From: Sphingosinicella terrae
GTDB taxonomy: Bacteria > Pseudomonadota > Alphaproteobacteria > Sphingomonadales > Sphingomonadaceae
Direction of reading: 5' to 3'
NCBI RefSeq assembly: GCF_003347635.1
Contig: NZ_QDFY01000003.1
Location: forward strand, 248,001-312,000
DNA: 64,000 bases
Below are positions 1 through 8,255 of this stretch, piece by piece; position 1 is the stretch's first letter, and each line of letters starts with the position of its first letter. A program made the translations under genes and the position numbers. Under the pieces are notes generated by a model that searched no databases, had not been told where the DNA came from, and saw nothing but the letters and a program-made list of their open reading frames with translations.

Positions 1-2350
1 GCACGACGAACTCCGCCGGCTTGAGCGGCGCGAAGCCGACGACGACGTTGACGATGCCGAGATTCTGGTCGGTGGCGGTCGTCGTCGTCGCGTCGCACAG
101 CACGAAATAGGCTTCGAGCTTGTTGCGGCTGGCGAAGGCGCCCTGGCGCATCAGCGAGTTCATGAAGGAGCCGGCGGCGAGCCGGATGCTCGCCCAGAGC
201 GGCTCGGCGTTCGGCCTGAACACCGCGAACTTGAGGCCGCGATAGAGGCTTTCCTCGATGAACAGCATGGTGCGGCGCACCGGGATATATTTGTCGTCGA
301 TATTGCCGGTGTCGTCCGATCCGATCATCGTCCGCGCGCCCCAGGCGACCGCGCCCGACGGGAACAGGCGGATGGCGTTCAGCGCCTTCGGATTGAGGAC
401 GCCATTCTCCTCGTCGCTCATGTTGCGCTGGATCCCGACGATGCCGCGGATCGTCGCCTCGATCCCGGCCGGGGCGGTCCACACGCCGAAGCGGCTGTCG
501 GTGCGCGCCATCAGCCCGGCGATCGACCCGCTCGGATCGACGAACCGGCCGGCGGGGACCGCGGCGTCGGGGATGCGCAGCCGCGGCCAGTAGACGGCGG
601 CGTTGCGCGTCTCGACGCCGATCTTGAGCGACGCGACGCCGGCTTCCGCCGCGGCGATCGATCCCCAGTCGTCGTCGGGATCCACGAGCAGGATGGCGCG
701 GCGCTTGGCGGCGAGCGCGCTCGCCGTTCCCCACAGGCCGCGCCGCTCGGCATTGGTCTGCCCTTCGGCGCGCGGCAGGACCATCAGGTTGAACGAATCG
801 AGCACCGACTCGATCGTCCCGAACGCGGCCTGGTAATCGGCGAGCAGCGGCTCGGTGCCGTCGTCGCCGACATCGGCCGGCGCGGCATTGGTCTGCTTGC
901 CGATCGGCGCGACCCCGCCCAGTCGGCCGAGCGAGTAGGCGGCGACATTCTGCGCCGCCGCCGCCTGGAAGATGCTGGCGGCGATGCTGGTCGCGGCGGT
1001 GGCGAGGGTGGTGCCCGCCCCCTCGTTGGGGCCGCCGAAACGCGGCGTGAGGGTCAGCCGCACACCCACCCGCCGCGCGTTCCAGCGGTCGGGGCGCAGC
1101 GCCGCGATCGATGCCGCCAATTCGTCGAGCGCGCGGCGGACATTGGCGAGGCTTCCGACCGGCGCCGGCGCGACGACGGCGGCGTCGGCATGCATCGGAT
1201 CGCCGGGCGTGCCGGTGATGCCGGTCGCCTGGTTCGGCGGCGGCGGCACCGGATCGGTCGGGTCGGTGAGGGTGAAGTCGGCGACGGTGCTCCGGTTCAG
1301 GCCGGCGAACGTCGCCAGCGAGTTGAGCCAGCCGATACCGGCCGGCTCCGCCGCCGCCGTGCCGATCCGCGCGCTGAGCCCGCTCGGCGCCGGCCGCGCC
1401 GGCCCGGTGGTGTCGATCTCGACGCCGCCCGCGGCGGTGCCGAGCATCAGCGACGTGGCGGCGTCGTTCACGACCGCCGGGGTGATGGCGACGGCGCCGT
1501 CCGGACTGGCGAATTGGAGCACCCGCCCGCCGGCAAACGCCTCGAACGTGCCGGTGGCGGCGACGGTCATGCCGATCAGGCCGTAGGCGGTGACGATGTT
1601 GGCTGCCATCGTCGCCGGCGTGTCGCCCGCGGCGAAGGTGGCGCGGACCGGGGGCCGGTTGCCGATCGAGACCATGAAGGCGCCGCCCGCGGGGGCCAGC
1701 GCGTTGACGCTCGCCTGGGCGGCGCCCGCCGGCGCGGCGGCGTAGATCCGTCCGCCGATCGACGCCCCGCTGATCGCGGCGGGCACGTTGAGATGTTCGA
1801 GGGTGACGAGGTTGCTGGTGCCGTCGACGATATTCGGCGCGTAGCGGGACGAGCCGGGATCGAGCGAGAGATTGGCGTGACTCTCGATGTCGGTGCGCTC
1901 GAAGCTGCCGTCGGGACGGAGACTGCTGCGATAGACGACGAGGTTGAAGGTCCGCTCCGGGCTCGACGTGTCGTAATTGACCTCGGCCCGGATCATGTTG
2001 CCGGCGGCGCCCTGGTCGCGGGCCGTGAGCCGCACCGAGTCGGCGTTGTTCGCCTGGTTGCGCAGCACCACGCTGGCCGCAGCGGCGCCGTTGGCGATCC
2101 GCATGATCCAGGCCTCGGTGCCGCCATTGACGTAGAATTGCTGGACCTGCGCGGCCATCTCGCCCGGCGCCGAGGCCCCGAAGACCCGCTGGAACTCGGT
2201 GAGCGACAGCACCCGGGTGGGAATCTCGAACGGTCCCTGGCCGAGCATGCCGACGAACAGGGCCGTGGAGGTGGAGGCTGCCGCGACCGCCTGGGCGCCG
2301 CTCGATTCCTCGCGAACATAGACACCCGGATACGTGACCAGAGTCGCCAT
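1..2350 (-). CDS. Contractile tail sheath protein (3' end outside window)
   Basis: Sheath subunit of a contractile injection apparatus (myophage tail, tailocin or extracellular contractile injection system). The frame stays open from an ATG at 2350 to the window edge, giving 783 visible codons and no stop. The start follows an AGAGGAGGGCGGG ribosome site. The N-terminus reads MATLVTYPGVYVREE, the usual sheath opening, followed by an FVGMLGQGPFE segment (about residues 31-41) and FYVNGGTEAWIMR (about 71-83). The C-terminal part has the sheath signature LNPKALNAIRLFPSG, WGARTM (about 670), FIEESLYRG (about 697) and GFAPLKPAEFVV at 772-783, close to the expected end. The middle holds an extra low-complexity Ala/Gly/Pro-rich region. 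At 783 or more residues it is longer than phage P2 (396) or T4 (659) sheaths. The fold call is strong; whether it belongs to a prophage, tailocin or eCIS cannot be told because the neighbours lie outside the window. Confidence 0.9.
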   Translation of the reverse strand, partial: MATLVTYPGVYVREESSGAQAVAAASTSTALFVGMLGQGPFEIPTRVLSLTEFQRVFGASAPGEMAAQVQQFYVNGGTEAWIMRIANGAAAASVVLRNQANNADSVRLTARDQGAAGNMIRAEVNYDTSSPERTFNLVVYRSSLRPDGSFERTDIESHANLSLDPGSSRYAPNIVDGTSNLVTLEHLNVPAAISGASIGGRIYAAAPAGAAQASVNALAPAGGAFMVSIGNRPPVRATFAAGDTPATMAANIVTAYGLIGMTVAATGTFEAFAGGRVLQFASPDGAVAITPAVVNDAATSLMLGTAAGGVEIDTTGPARPAPSGLSARIGTAAAEPAGIGWLNSLATFAGLNRSTVADFTLTDPTDPVPPPPNQATGITGTPGDPMHADAAVVAPAPVGSLANVRRALDELAASIAALRPDRWNARRVGVRLTLTPRFGGPNEGAGTTLATAATSIAASIFQAAAAQNVAAYSLGRLGGVAPIGKQTNAAPADVGDDGTEPLLADYQAAFGTIESVLDSFNLMVLPRAEGQTNAERRGLWGTASALAAKRRAILLVDPDDDWGSIAAAEAGVASLKIGVETRNAAVYWPRLRIPDAAVPAGRFVDPSGSIAGLMARTDSRFGVWTAPAGIEATIRGIVGIQRNMSDEENGVLNPKALNAIRLFPSGAVAWGARTMIGSDDTGNIDDKYIPVRRTMLFIEESLYRGLKFAVFRPNAEPLWASIRLAAGSFMNSLMRQGAFASRNKLEAYFVLCDATTTTATDQNLGIVNVVVGFAPLKPAEFVV

Positions 2351-2451
2351 TTTTCCCGCCCTCCTCTCGGCCGCCCGGACCGGCACCGCCGAACCCGTTG
2401 CGCGAAAAACCGTCCAAAACTGTCCCACAAACTATTTGGGGCAACAAGCGT

Positions 2452-2466
2452 GAACAGGGCGGGAAC
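2452..2466 (-). promoter_or_regulatory. Putative LexA (SOS) box GTTC-N7-GTTC upstream of sheath gene
   Basis: On the strand of the sheath gene the sequence reads GTTCCCGCCCTGTTC, two direct GTTC words 7 bases apart, about 100 bases upstream of the sheath ATG. GTTC-N7-GTTC is the established alphaproteobacterial LexA site. Only eight bases are fixed, so a chance hit is possible; the position in the leader of a phage-like operon raises the prior. Confidence 0.5.
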
Positions 2467-2639
2467 CAAGAAGGCACCAAGAACAGGTCGCAAACAGTCT
2501 CCGGAATTATCTCGCTTCTTAGTTGGATAGCATTTGCGGTCCAGGGAGAGACTGTCGGAGCCGATCTCCGGAACAAACAACGACTCTTGCGCTCAATTGG
2601 GGAACGACTCGTAAACCCATGATAAAATCACTGCCAAAC

Positions 2640-2657
2640 TACCGTGGTACTACGGTA
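2640..2657. promoter_or_regulatory. 18-bp palindrome, possible operator
   Basis: TACCGTGGTACTACGGTA pairs at eight of nine positions with its own reverse complement. It lies in the AT-richer part of the intergenic region, about 290 bases upstream of the sheath start and 370 upstream of the DUF72 start. The regulator is unknown. Confidence 0.4.
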
Positions 2658-3027
2658 TATTACAAGTACTGGCCCTTTAACTTCCTTTGAATTCAGCCTC
2701 TTAGGCGTTTACGCGAATCCTCGGTATCTCCGCGTCCGCCGCGCGGGGCGAAACGGGTCGTCCGGGACCGGCGCTCGCGGGAATGCGTGCGAAGGCGCGA
2801 TGACGTGGCAAGGGCGCTCCGATGCCGGTTCGGCGCCGCGCCTGCATCGGGATGCCTTCGACCGACAATGGCCTACCCGGACGGGTCGTGCCCTCCGATC
2901 CGCTTGCCTCGCGCCCCCGCCCTGTTGCACAAGCCGCCTTGCCCGCCGCGCGCGGCGGGTGACAGATGCGTGGCCGGCCATCGCCCTCAGGATGGCCGTC
3001 CGGCGCCCGGCGACTGGGGGATCGATC

Positions 3028-3828
3028 ATGTCCGCAAAGGCGATTCACGTCGGTATCGGCGGCTGGGACTTCGATCCCTGGCGCGGGACCTTCTATCCGA
3101 CCGGCCTGCCGAAGACGCGGCAGCTGGAATATGCCGGCCAGCATCTCGGCGCGATCGAGATCAACGCCACCTTCTACAAGCTGCAGAGGCCCGAGCTGTT
3201 CGAGCGCTGGGCCAGGGCGGTGCCCGACGGCTTCCGCTTCGCCATCAAGGCGTCTCGCTTCTGCACCAACCGCAAGGATCTCGCCGAGGGCGCCGAGTCG
3301 ATGGCCCGCTTCCTCTCGCAGGGCTTCACCTGCCTCGGCGACAAGCTGGGTCCGATCCTGTGGCAGCTGGCGCCGACCAAGCGCTTCGATCCTGCCGAGA
3401 TGCGCGCCTTCCTGGCGCTGCTGCCGACCCGGCAGGATGGGCTCGAGCTGCGCCACGCGCTCGAGGTGCGCCACGAGAGCTTCCGCTGCCGCGAGTTCGT
3501 CGCCATGGCGGGCTGCGCCAGGGTGGCGGTGGTCTTCGCCGACAGCGACGATTATCCGCAGATCGCCGACCTCACCTCCGATTTTGTCTATGCGCGGCTG
3601 CAGCGGACGCAGGAGAGCGAAAGCGAGGGCTATTCCGCGGCCGATCTCGATCGCTGGGCGCGGGTGGCGCGCGGCTGGTCCGAAGGGCAGCGCCCGGAGG
3701 GCCTCGATTATGTCAGCCAGGCCCGAGGCCCGGTCGAGCCGCGTGAGGTCTACCTTTTCGTCATCGCCGGTGCCAAGGTCCGCAACCCGGCGGCAGCGCA
3801 GGCGCTGATCGCCCGCCTCCAGAAGTGA
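3028..3828 (+). CDS. DUF72 family protein (YecE-like TIM barrel)
   Basis: A 266-residue protein of the DUF72/YecE family, whose biochemical role is not established. The ATG at 3028 follows a GGGGG run and starts directly before the conserved strand HVGIGGWDFDPWRG; the open frame extends further upstream, but that part is low-complexity and non-homologous. Typical family elements are EINATFYKLQRPELFERWA (about residues 49-67), FRFAIKASRF, the WQLAPTKRFD segment and LEVRHESF near the barrel C-terminal half. It ends 4 bases before the ALDH7 gene, so the two are likely co-transcribed. Length is normal for the family. Confidence 0.9.
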   Translation: MSAKAIHVGIGGWDFDPWRGTFYPTGLPKTRQLEYAGQHLGAIEINATFYKLQRPELFERWARAVPDGFRFAIKASRFCTNRKDLAEGAESMARFLSQGFTCLGDKLGPILWQLAPTKRFDPAEMRAFLALLPTRQDGLELRHALEVRHESFRCREFVAMAGCARVAVVFADSDDYPQIADLTSDFVYARLQRTQESESEGYSAADLDRWARVARGWSEGQRPEGLDYVSQARGPVEPREVYLFVIAGAKVRNPAAAQALIARLQK

Positions 3829-3832
3829 AGAC

Positions 3833-5353
3833 ATGAACCTTCGCAACGATCCCTCCACCGAGGCCCGCGCTTTGCTCGGCCGCCTCGGCGTCGCCGCCGA
3901 ATCCGGCGATCTCATATCCCGTTCCCCGATCGACGGCGCGCCGATCGGCCGCGTCGCCGTCGCCGACGCCGCTGCGGTGGCCGCCGCGATCGGCCGCGCC
4001 CACGGCGCCTTCCTCTCCTGGCGCACCGTGCCGCCGCCCCGGCGCGGCGAGCTCGTCCGTCTGTTCGGCGAAGCGCTTCGCGAGGAAAAGGAAACGCTCG
4101 GCCGGCTCGTCAGCCTGGAGGCCGGCAAGATCCTCCAGGAGGGGCTGGGCGAGGTGCAGGAGATGATCGACATCTGCGATTTCGCGGTCGGTCTCTCCCG
4201 TCAGCTCTACGGCCTTACCATCGCCACCGAGCGGCCCGGCCACCGGATGATGGAGACCTGGCATCCGCTCGGGATCGTCGGCGTGATCTCGGCCTTCAAC
4301 TTCCCGGTCGCCGTCTGGGCGTGGAACGCCTGTCTCGCCTTGGTCTGCGGCGACAGCGTGGTCTGGAAGCCGTCCGAGAAGACGCCGATCACCGCCGCCG
4401 CCGTCGCCGCCTTGTTCGCCCGTGCCACGACGCGCTTCGGCGGGGCTCCGGCGGGCCTGCTCGAGCTCGTCCAGGGCGGTCGCGACACCGGCGCAGCGAT
4501 GGTCGACGATCCGCGCGTCGCGCTCGTCTCGGCGACCGGATCGACCCGAATGGGGCGCGAGGTGGCGCCGCGCGTCGCCGCCCGCTTCGGCCGCAGCCTG
4601 CTCGAGCTCGGCGGCAACAACGCGATGATCGTCGCGCCGTCGGCCGACCTCGATCTCGCGCAGCGGGCGATCGCCTTCGCGGCGGTCGGCACTGCGGGCC
4701 AGCGCTGCACCAGCCTGCGCCGGCTTATCGTCCACGATTCCCTGCACGACGCCCTGGTCGATCGGCTGGCGCGCATCTGGGCGACGATCCCGGTCGGCGA
4801 TCCGCTCGATCCCGGCACGCTGGTCGGCCCGCTGATCGACGCCGCCGCATTCGAGGCGATGACGGAGGCGTTGACGGAGGCGCGGGCGCAGGGCGGCGCC
4901 GTCTCCGGCGGCGATCGGCTCCACGCGGATCGCTGGCCCGGTGCCTTCTACGTCCGTCCGGCCCTCGCCGTCATGCCCGGCCCGGCGCCGGTGACTCGGC
5001 GCGAGACCTTTGCGCCGATCCTCTATGTGCTGCGCTACCGCGACCTGGACGAGGCGATCGCGATCAACAACGACGTGCCGCAGGGCCTCGCTTCCGCCAT
5101 CTTCACCACCGACCTGCGCGAGGCGGAGCTATTCCTGTCGGCCGCGGGCTCGGATTGCGGCATCGCCAACGTCAATATCGGCCCGTCGGGCGCCGAGATC
5201 GGCGGCGCGTTCGGCGGCGAGAAGGAGACCGGCGGGGGGCGCGAGAGCGGCTCCGACGCCTGGCGCGCCTATATGCGCCGCGCCACCAACACGATCAATT
5301 ACGGCCGCGACCTGCCGCTCGCCCAGGGAATAGACTTCTCTTTGCCTTCCTGA
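3833..5353 (+). CDS. ALDH7-family aldehyde dehydrogenase (alpha-aminoadipic semialdehyde / piperideine-6-carboxylate dehydrogenase type)
   Basis: NAD(P)-dependent aldehyde dehydrogenase of 506 residues, full length. The ALDH7/antiquitin subgroup oxidises alpha-aminoadipic semialdehyde, in equilibrium with piperideine-6-carboxylate, to 2-aminoadipate in lysine breakdown. Visible landmarks are the FNFPVAVWAWN cofactor segment, the general base in LELGGNNA (Glu258), the nucleophile in GTAGQRCTS (Cys292), and the subgroup-specific end GGEKETGGGRESGSDAWRAY followed by MRRATNTINYG. The start ATG at 3833 lies 4 bases after the DUF72 stop. No other lysine-degradation gene is next to it, so the pathway assignment rests on the subgroup signature. 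Confidence 0.88.
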   Translation: MNLRNDPSTEARALLGRLGVAAESGDLISRSPIDGAPIGRVAVADAAAVAAAIGRAHGAFLSWRTVPPPRRGELVRLFGEALREEKETLGRLVSLEAGKILQEGLGEVQEMIDICDFAVGLSRQLYGLTIATERPGHRMMETWHPLGIVGVISAFNFPVAVWAWNACLALVCGDSVVWKPSEKTPITAAAVAALFARATTRFGGAPAGLLELVQGGRDTGAAMVDDPRVALVSATGSTRMGREVAPRVAARFGRSLLELGGNNAMIVAPSADLDLAQRAIAFAAVGTAGQRCTSLRRLIVHDSLHDALVDRLARIWATIPVGDPLDPGTLVGPLIDAAAFEAMTEALTEARAQGGAVSGGDRLHADRWPGAFYVRPALAVMPGPAPVTRRETFAPILYVLRYRDLDEAIAINNDVPQGLASAIFTTDLREAELFLSAAGSDCGIANVNIGPSGAEIGGAFGGEKETGGGRESGSDAWRAYMRRATNTINYGRDLPLAQGIDFSLPS

Positions 5354-5404
5354 GTCTTTGGCTTCCTGAGCCGACGTGCGATCTTAGTGTCGCTGCCGTT
5401 CAGT

Positions 5405-5588
5405 TCGCGCGGAGACGCGGAGGCGCGGAGAGACCGAGGCAGGATCCCGCGACGGCGGGTGTCCGGGGCGATGTTGCAAACAATGGTCAGCGAAGCCGAC
5501 CTCCGATCGCTCCGGCATATCGAAAGATGCCTCTCCGCGCCTCCGCGCCTCCGCGCCTCCGCGCCTCCTCGCCTCCTCGCCTCCGCAC
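5405..5588. repeat. Inverted-repeat element with 8-bp tandem array
   Basis: The left arm (about 5405-5432) contains GCGCGGAGACGCGGAGGCGC; the right arm starts at 5529 and is its complement with few mismatches. The right arm continues as seven 8-base units of CTCCGCGC or a one-base variant (5533-5588). About 100 bases of unrelated sequence separate the arms. The arms belong to the same family as those at 16042-16219. The whole element lies between the ALDH7 stop and the GGDEF-EAL start. Confidence 0.75.
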
Positions 5589-5679
5589 GGACCCCGATCC
5601 GGCCTCCACTTCCTAACTTTGGTTCTGCGCAATTTGTTAACCGACCCGCTGGTAGGTTCCCTGCCTCGGGGAGAACGAG

Positions 5680-7218
5680 GTGGGATACTCGCGCAAGATT
5701 GGTCCACCGATCGTGTCGGCGGCCGTAGCGACGCTCGTGTTGACGAACTTCGCGACGGTCAGCATCGTCCGTGAAGGGACAATTTCCGGAATCGAGCTGT
5801 TCCGCGCGATCTGGCCGATCTCGCTGACGTCGGCCGTCGCGATCGTCCTCGTCATGTCCTTTCTCTACCGTTCGCTCGTCGAGTTGGTGATGGAGCTGGA
5901 GGCGCGGGAAGCCGCCGCCCAGCATCTGGCGCTCCACGACCAATTGACCAGCCTCGCCAACCGGGCCTTGCTCGAGGATCGGCTCGGCCAGGCGTTGAAC
6001 CGCTATCGCCGCACCGGCGAGCAGGTCGCCTTGCTGATGCTCGATCTCGACCGCTTCAAGCAGGTCAACGATACGCTCGGCCACAATGCCGGCGACAAGC
6101 TGGTCCAGGAGGTGGGAGAGAGGCTGCGCTCGCTGGTGCGCGAGACCGACACCGTCGCCCGCATCGGCGGCGACGAGTTCGCCATCGTCCAGATCGGCCC
6201 CAAGGGAGAGGCCGATATCCGCCGCTTGTGCGAGCGCATCATCGCGATCATTCGCGAGCCCTTCGTCATCGGCGACCGTGAGGCACGGGTGGGGGTCAGC
6301 ATCGGCGCGGTGTTCGCCTCGCGCGACGTGTCGGAGGCGTCCGAGCTGCTGCGCAAGGCGGACATCACGATGTACCGCGCCAAGGCGGCCGGCCGCGACT
6401 GCTTCCGCATCTTCACCGAGGCGATGGACGCCGACGTCCAGCGGCGCGACCGGATCGAGAGCAGCCTTCGCGCCGAGCTTCGCGACGGCGATGGGCTGCA
6501 GCTCTATTTCCAGCCCCTGATCGGCAAGGCCGGCACCGTCGTCGGCCTGGAAGGGCTGCTGCGATGGCACCATCCGACGCTCGGTCAGATCGCCCCGGCG
6601 GAGGTCATCCCGATCGCCGAGGAATGCGCGCTCATCGACGAGATCGGGCTCATCCTCTTTCGCAAGGCCTGTGCCGCTGCGCGCCGGTGGCCGCATTTGT
6701 CCGTCGCCGTCAACCTCTCCCCCGGCCAGTTCCGCACCGCCGCCTTTCCCTCGACCCTGCGGCGGATCGCCGACGAGGAGGGCGTCGAGCCGCGCCAGAT
6801 CGAGCTCGAGATCACCGAGACCCTGTTCATCGAGCATGGCTCGATCTGCGCCCAGATGATGACCGAGCTTCGCCGCGACGGCTTCAAGGTCACGCTCGAC
6901 GATTTCGGTACCGGCTACTCCTCGTTGAGCAGCCTGCGCAGCTTCGAGGTCGACAAGATCAAGCTCGACCGCTCGTTCATCGATGTCGCCTCGCGCGACC
7001 AGAGCGTCGCCATCATCCGTGCCGCGGTCACGCTCGGCCATGCGATGAACCTCGACGTGGTCGCCGAGGGCATATCGACGATCGAGGAGGAGCAGATCGC
7101 GGTCGAGGCCGGCTGCGACGCCCTGCAGGGCTATCTCTATGCCCCCGCCATGCCGGAGGACGAGATCGACACCTTCCTCGCCGCCAATCCCCCCGCCCGG
7201 ATCTCCAACGCCGCCTGA
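5680..7218 (+). CDS. Membrane-anchored GGDEF-EAL protein (c-di-GMP turnover)
   Basis: A 512-residue bifunctional-type c-di-GMP protein. The GTG start at 5680 follows GGGAGAACGAG. Two hydrophobic stretches in the first 65 residues suggest membrane anchoring. The GGDEF domain keeps the active-site motif RIGGDEF (G163-F167) and the substrate region LDLDRFKQVND. The EAL domain (about 265-505) carries EGLLR (Glu291) in place of EALLR, plus NLSPGQF, ITETLFIE, DDFGTGYSS (Asp407, Asp408), KLDRSF, VVAEGI and QGYLYAPAMP. Both domains look able to act; net output cannot be read from sequence. No sensory domain beyond the short N-terminal membrane part is present. Confidence 0.93.
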   Translation: MGYSRKIGPPIVSAAVATLVLTNFATVSIVREGTISGIELFRAIWPISLTSAVAIVLVMSFLYRSLVELVMELEAREAAAQHLALHDQLTSLANRALLEDRLGQALNRYRRTGEQVALLMLDLDRFKQVNDTLGHNAGDKLVQEVGERLRSLVRETDTVARIGGDEFAIVQIGPKGEADIRRLCERIIAIIREPFVIGDREARVGVSIGAVFASRDVSEASELLRKADITMYRAKAAGRDCFRIFTEAMDADVQRRDRIESSLRAELRDGDGLQLYFQPLIGKAGTVVGLEGLLRWHHPTLGQIAPAEVIPIAEECALIDEIGLILFRKACAAARRWPHLSVAVNLSPGQFRTAAFPSTLRRIADEEGVEPRQIELEITETLFIEHGSICAQMMTELRRDGFKVTLDDFGTGYSSLSSLRSFEVDKIKLDRSFIDVASRDQSVAIIRAAVTLGHAMNLDVVAEGISTIEEEQIAVEAGCDALQGYLYAPAMPEDEIDTFLAANPPARISNAA

Positions 7219-7417
7219 CGGCGCCGTCCACGCCCCCGTCGGGATCGGCGGGGGCGCGCGGCGCGCCGGCGCCTCGCTTCGACGGACGGCTTCTTTCGCC
7301 TCCTGCCACGGCCGGCCGCCGGAGCCCGGCCACGCCTCGCCGCACGCCTGCGCTCCGCTGCGACCGAACTCATGCCTGAACGTTCCCGCCGCAACCGTCC
7401 TCCTCCGGGAGCCTCCG

Positions 7418-7531
7418 ATGAGCCGCATCCTCATCCTCTGCGACGCCAACGGCGCCCCAATCGAGACCCTGGCCGACGCCATGGCCGACGGTGCGCGCGC
7501 GGCAGGCGCCGAAGTCCAGGTCATTCCCTGA
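7418..7531 (+). pseudogene. Short flavodoxin-fold (WrbA/NAD(P)H:quinone oxidoreductase-like) N-terminal remnant
   Basis: An ATG at 7418 opens MSRILILCDANGAP followed by IETLADAMADGARAAGAEVQV and a stop after 37 residues. This resembles the first beta strand, phosphate loop and first helix of WrbA/flavodoxin-like proteins, but the rest of the domain (about 150 residues) is missing. A CTCCGGGAG stretch precedes the start. It may be a decayed gene end, or a tiny unrelated ORF. Confidence 0.4.
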
Positions 7532-7636
7532 GCCGGCCAGCTTGTCTCTGCTGATCCCATGGAAACGACGTCGCGATGCAGAGGACTCACCGGGCCATCA
7601 GTCGGATGTGTCTGTTTGCGCCGCTAGTCCGATAGG

Positions 7637-7825
7637 TCAGTCGGAGCCTTTGGCCCGAGGAAGAAAGGAGCGGATCATGCCACGCCTGACGCCCCTGACG
7701 ATCGCCTCCGTCTCCTCGGCGGTAAGGGCCGTCGGCTCCTTCGGCCCATGCGTCCGGCGCGCAACTTCCGCCGAGCCGATCCGTCCTTGCCGGAACAAGG
7801 CCCTGAATTTCGCCACCAGGCTCAT
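7637..7825 (-). CDS. Small hypothetical protein
   Basis: Unrecognised 62-residue basic protein, starting MSLVAKFRALFRQGR and ending MIRSFLPRAKGSD, containing a TALTAEETEAIVRGVRRGM helix-like segment. The frame can be opened further upstream (to 7984), but that part overlaps the next ORF. No strong ribosome site is visible. It sits in a gene-poor, less GC-rich stretch (7532-8255) that looks decayed; it may be a fragment of a larger lost gene. Confidence 0.3.
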   Translation of the reverse strand: MSLVAKFRALFRQGRIGSAEVARRTHGPKEPTALTAEETEAIVRGVRRGMIRSFLPRAKGSD

Positions 7826-7895
7826 TTTCGATCGATGCACCCCTATCCCTACCGTGAAGTTTGCAGGCGGCGAGATGAACCCGTCCGGGCGCTCC

Positions 7896-8207
7896 CTATG
7901 CCAATGTCTCACCTTCATTTGCGTCAAAGCGAGCCGCCATCTCAGAGAAATGCTCTCTGTTCCCGAAACCTTTGCCTTGATCATACAGATACAACGTGAC
8001 CGGACAGGGCTGGTTCATCGCCCAGGTGATCGCCTCATTCACTGAAACGGCTTCAAGCGCATCATAGTCAACGATATGGTGTGGATGGCTGTCTGGCGCT
8101 TGATCTGAATCGGCGCAGCTATTGTCGTGCTCCACAGCTTCAACGACAGCGTCCACCAGCTTCCAGCGATATCTCCGCGCTCGATTGTCGATGATGTTCC
8201 AGATCAT
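7896..8207 (-). CDS. Small hypothetical protein
   Basis: Unrecognised 103-residue acidic protein (MIWNIIDNRARRYRWKLVDA at the N-terminus). The amino-acid composition is balanced, with Trp, Tyr and His rather than the Arg/Pro bias of shadow frames, and local base composition is less GC-rich than the neighbours, which suggests an acquired gene. The central part has DYDALEAVSVNEAITWAMN and TLYLYDQGKGF. No clear ribosome site was found. No domain is recognised. Confidence 0.5.
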   Translation of the reverse strand: MIWNIIDNRARRYRWKLVDAVVEAVEHDNSCADSDQAPDSHPHHIVDYDALEAVSVNEAITWAMNQPCPVTLYLYDQGKGFGNREHFSEMAARFDANEGETLA

Positions 8208-8255
8208 GGTGCAGGCGTAAGAGGAAGGGGAGGCGGGCTCAACTTCGCAATCTCC

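Larger units (their letters stand above)
2351..3027. other. Gene-free AT-richer intergenic region between sheath gene and DUF72 gene
   Basis: About 680 bases with no convincing gene. Roughly 2400-2720 is visibly richer in A and T than the surroundings and contains short GAAC words and an 18-base palindrome (listed separately). The part from 2720 to 3027 returns to high GC; its open frames on either strand are arginine/proline-rich and resemble nothing known. The region probably carries the divergent promoters, but no -35/-10 pair could be fixed. Confidence 0.6.

Noticed and set aside
2644-3027. N-terminal extension of the DUF72 protein
   Set aside because: The in-frame upstream 128 codons are Arg-rich and lie in an AT-to-GC transition; the family N-terminus begins at the ATG at 3028.
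5533-5588. Tandem 8-base array considered as a CRISPR
   Set aside because: Units are contiguous without spacers, and no cas gene is near.
5299-7590. A 763-codon open frame on the minus strand
   Set aside because: It is antisense to the GGDEF-EAL gene and reads as Arg/Asp/Gly-rich sequence; the sense strand has clear catalytic motifs.
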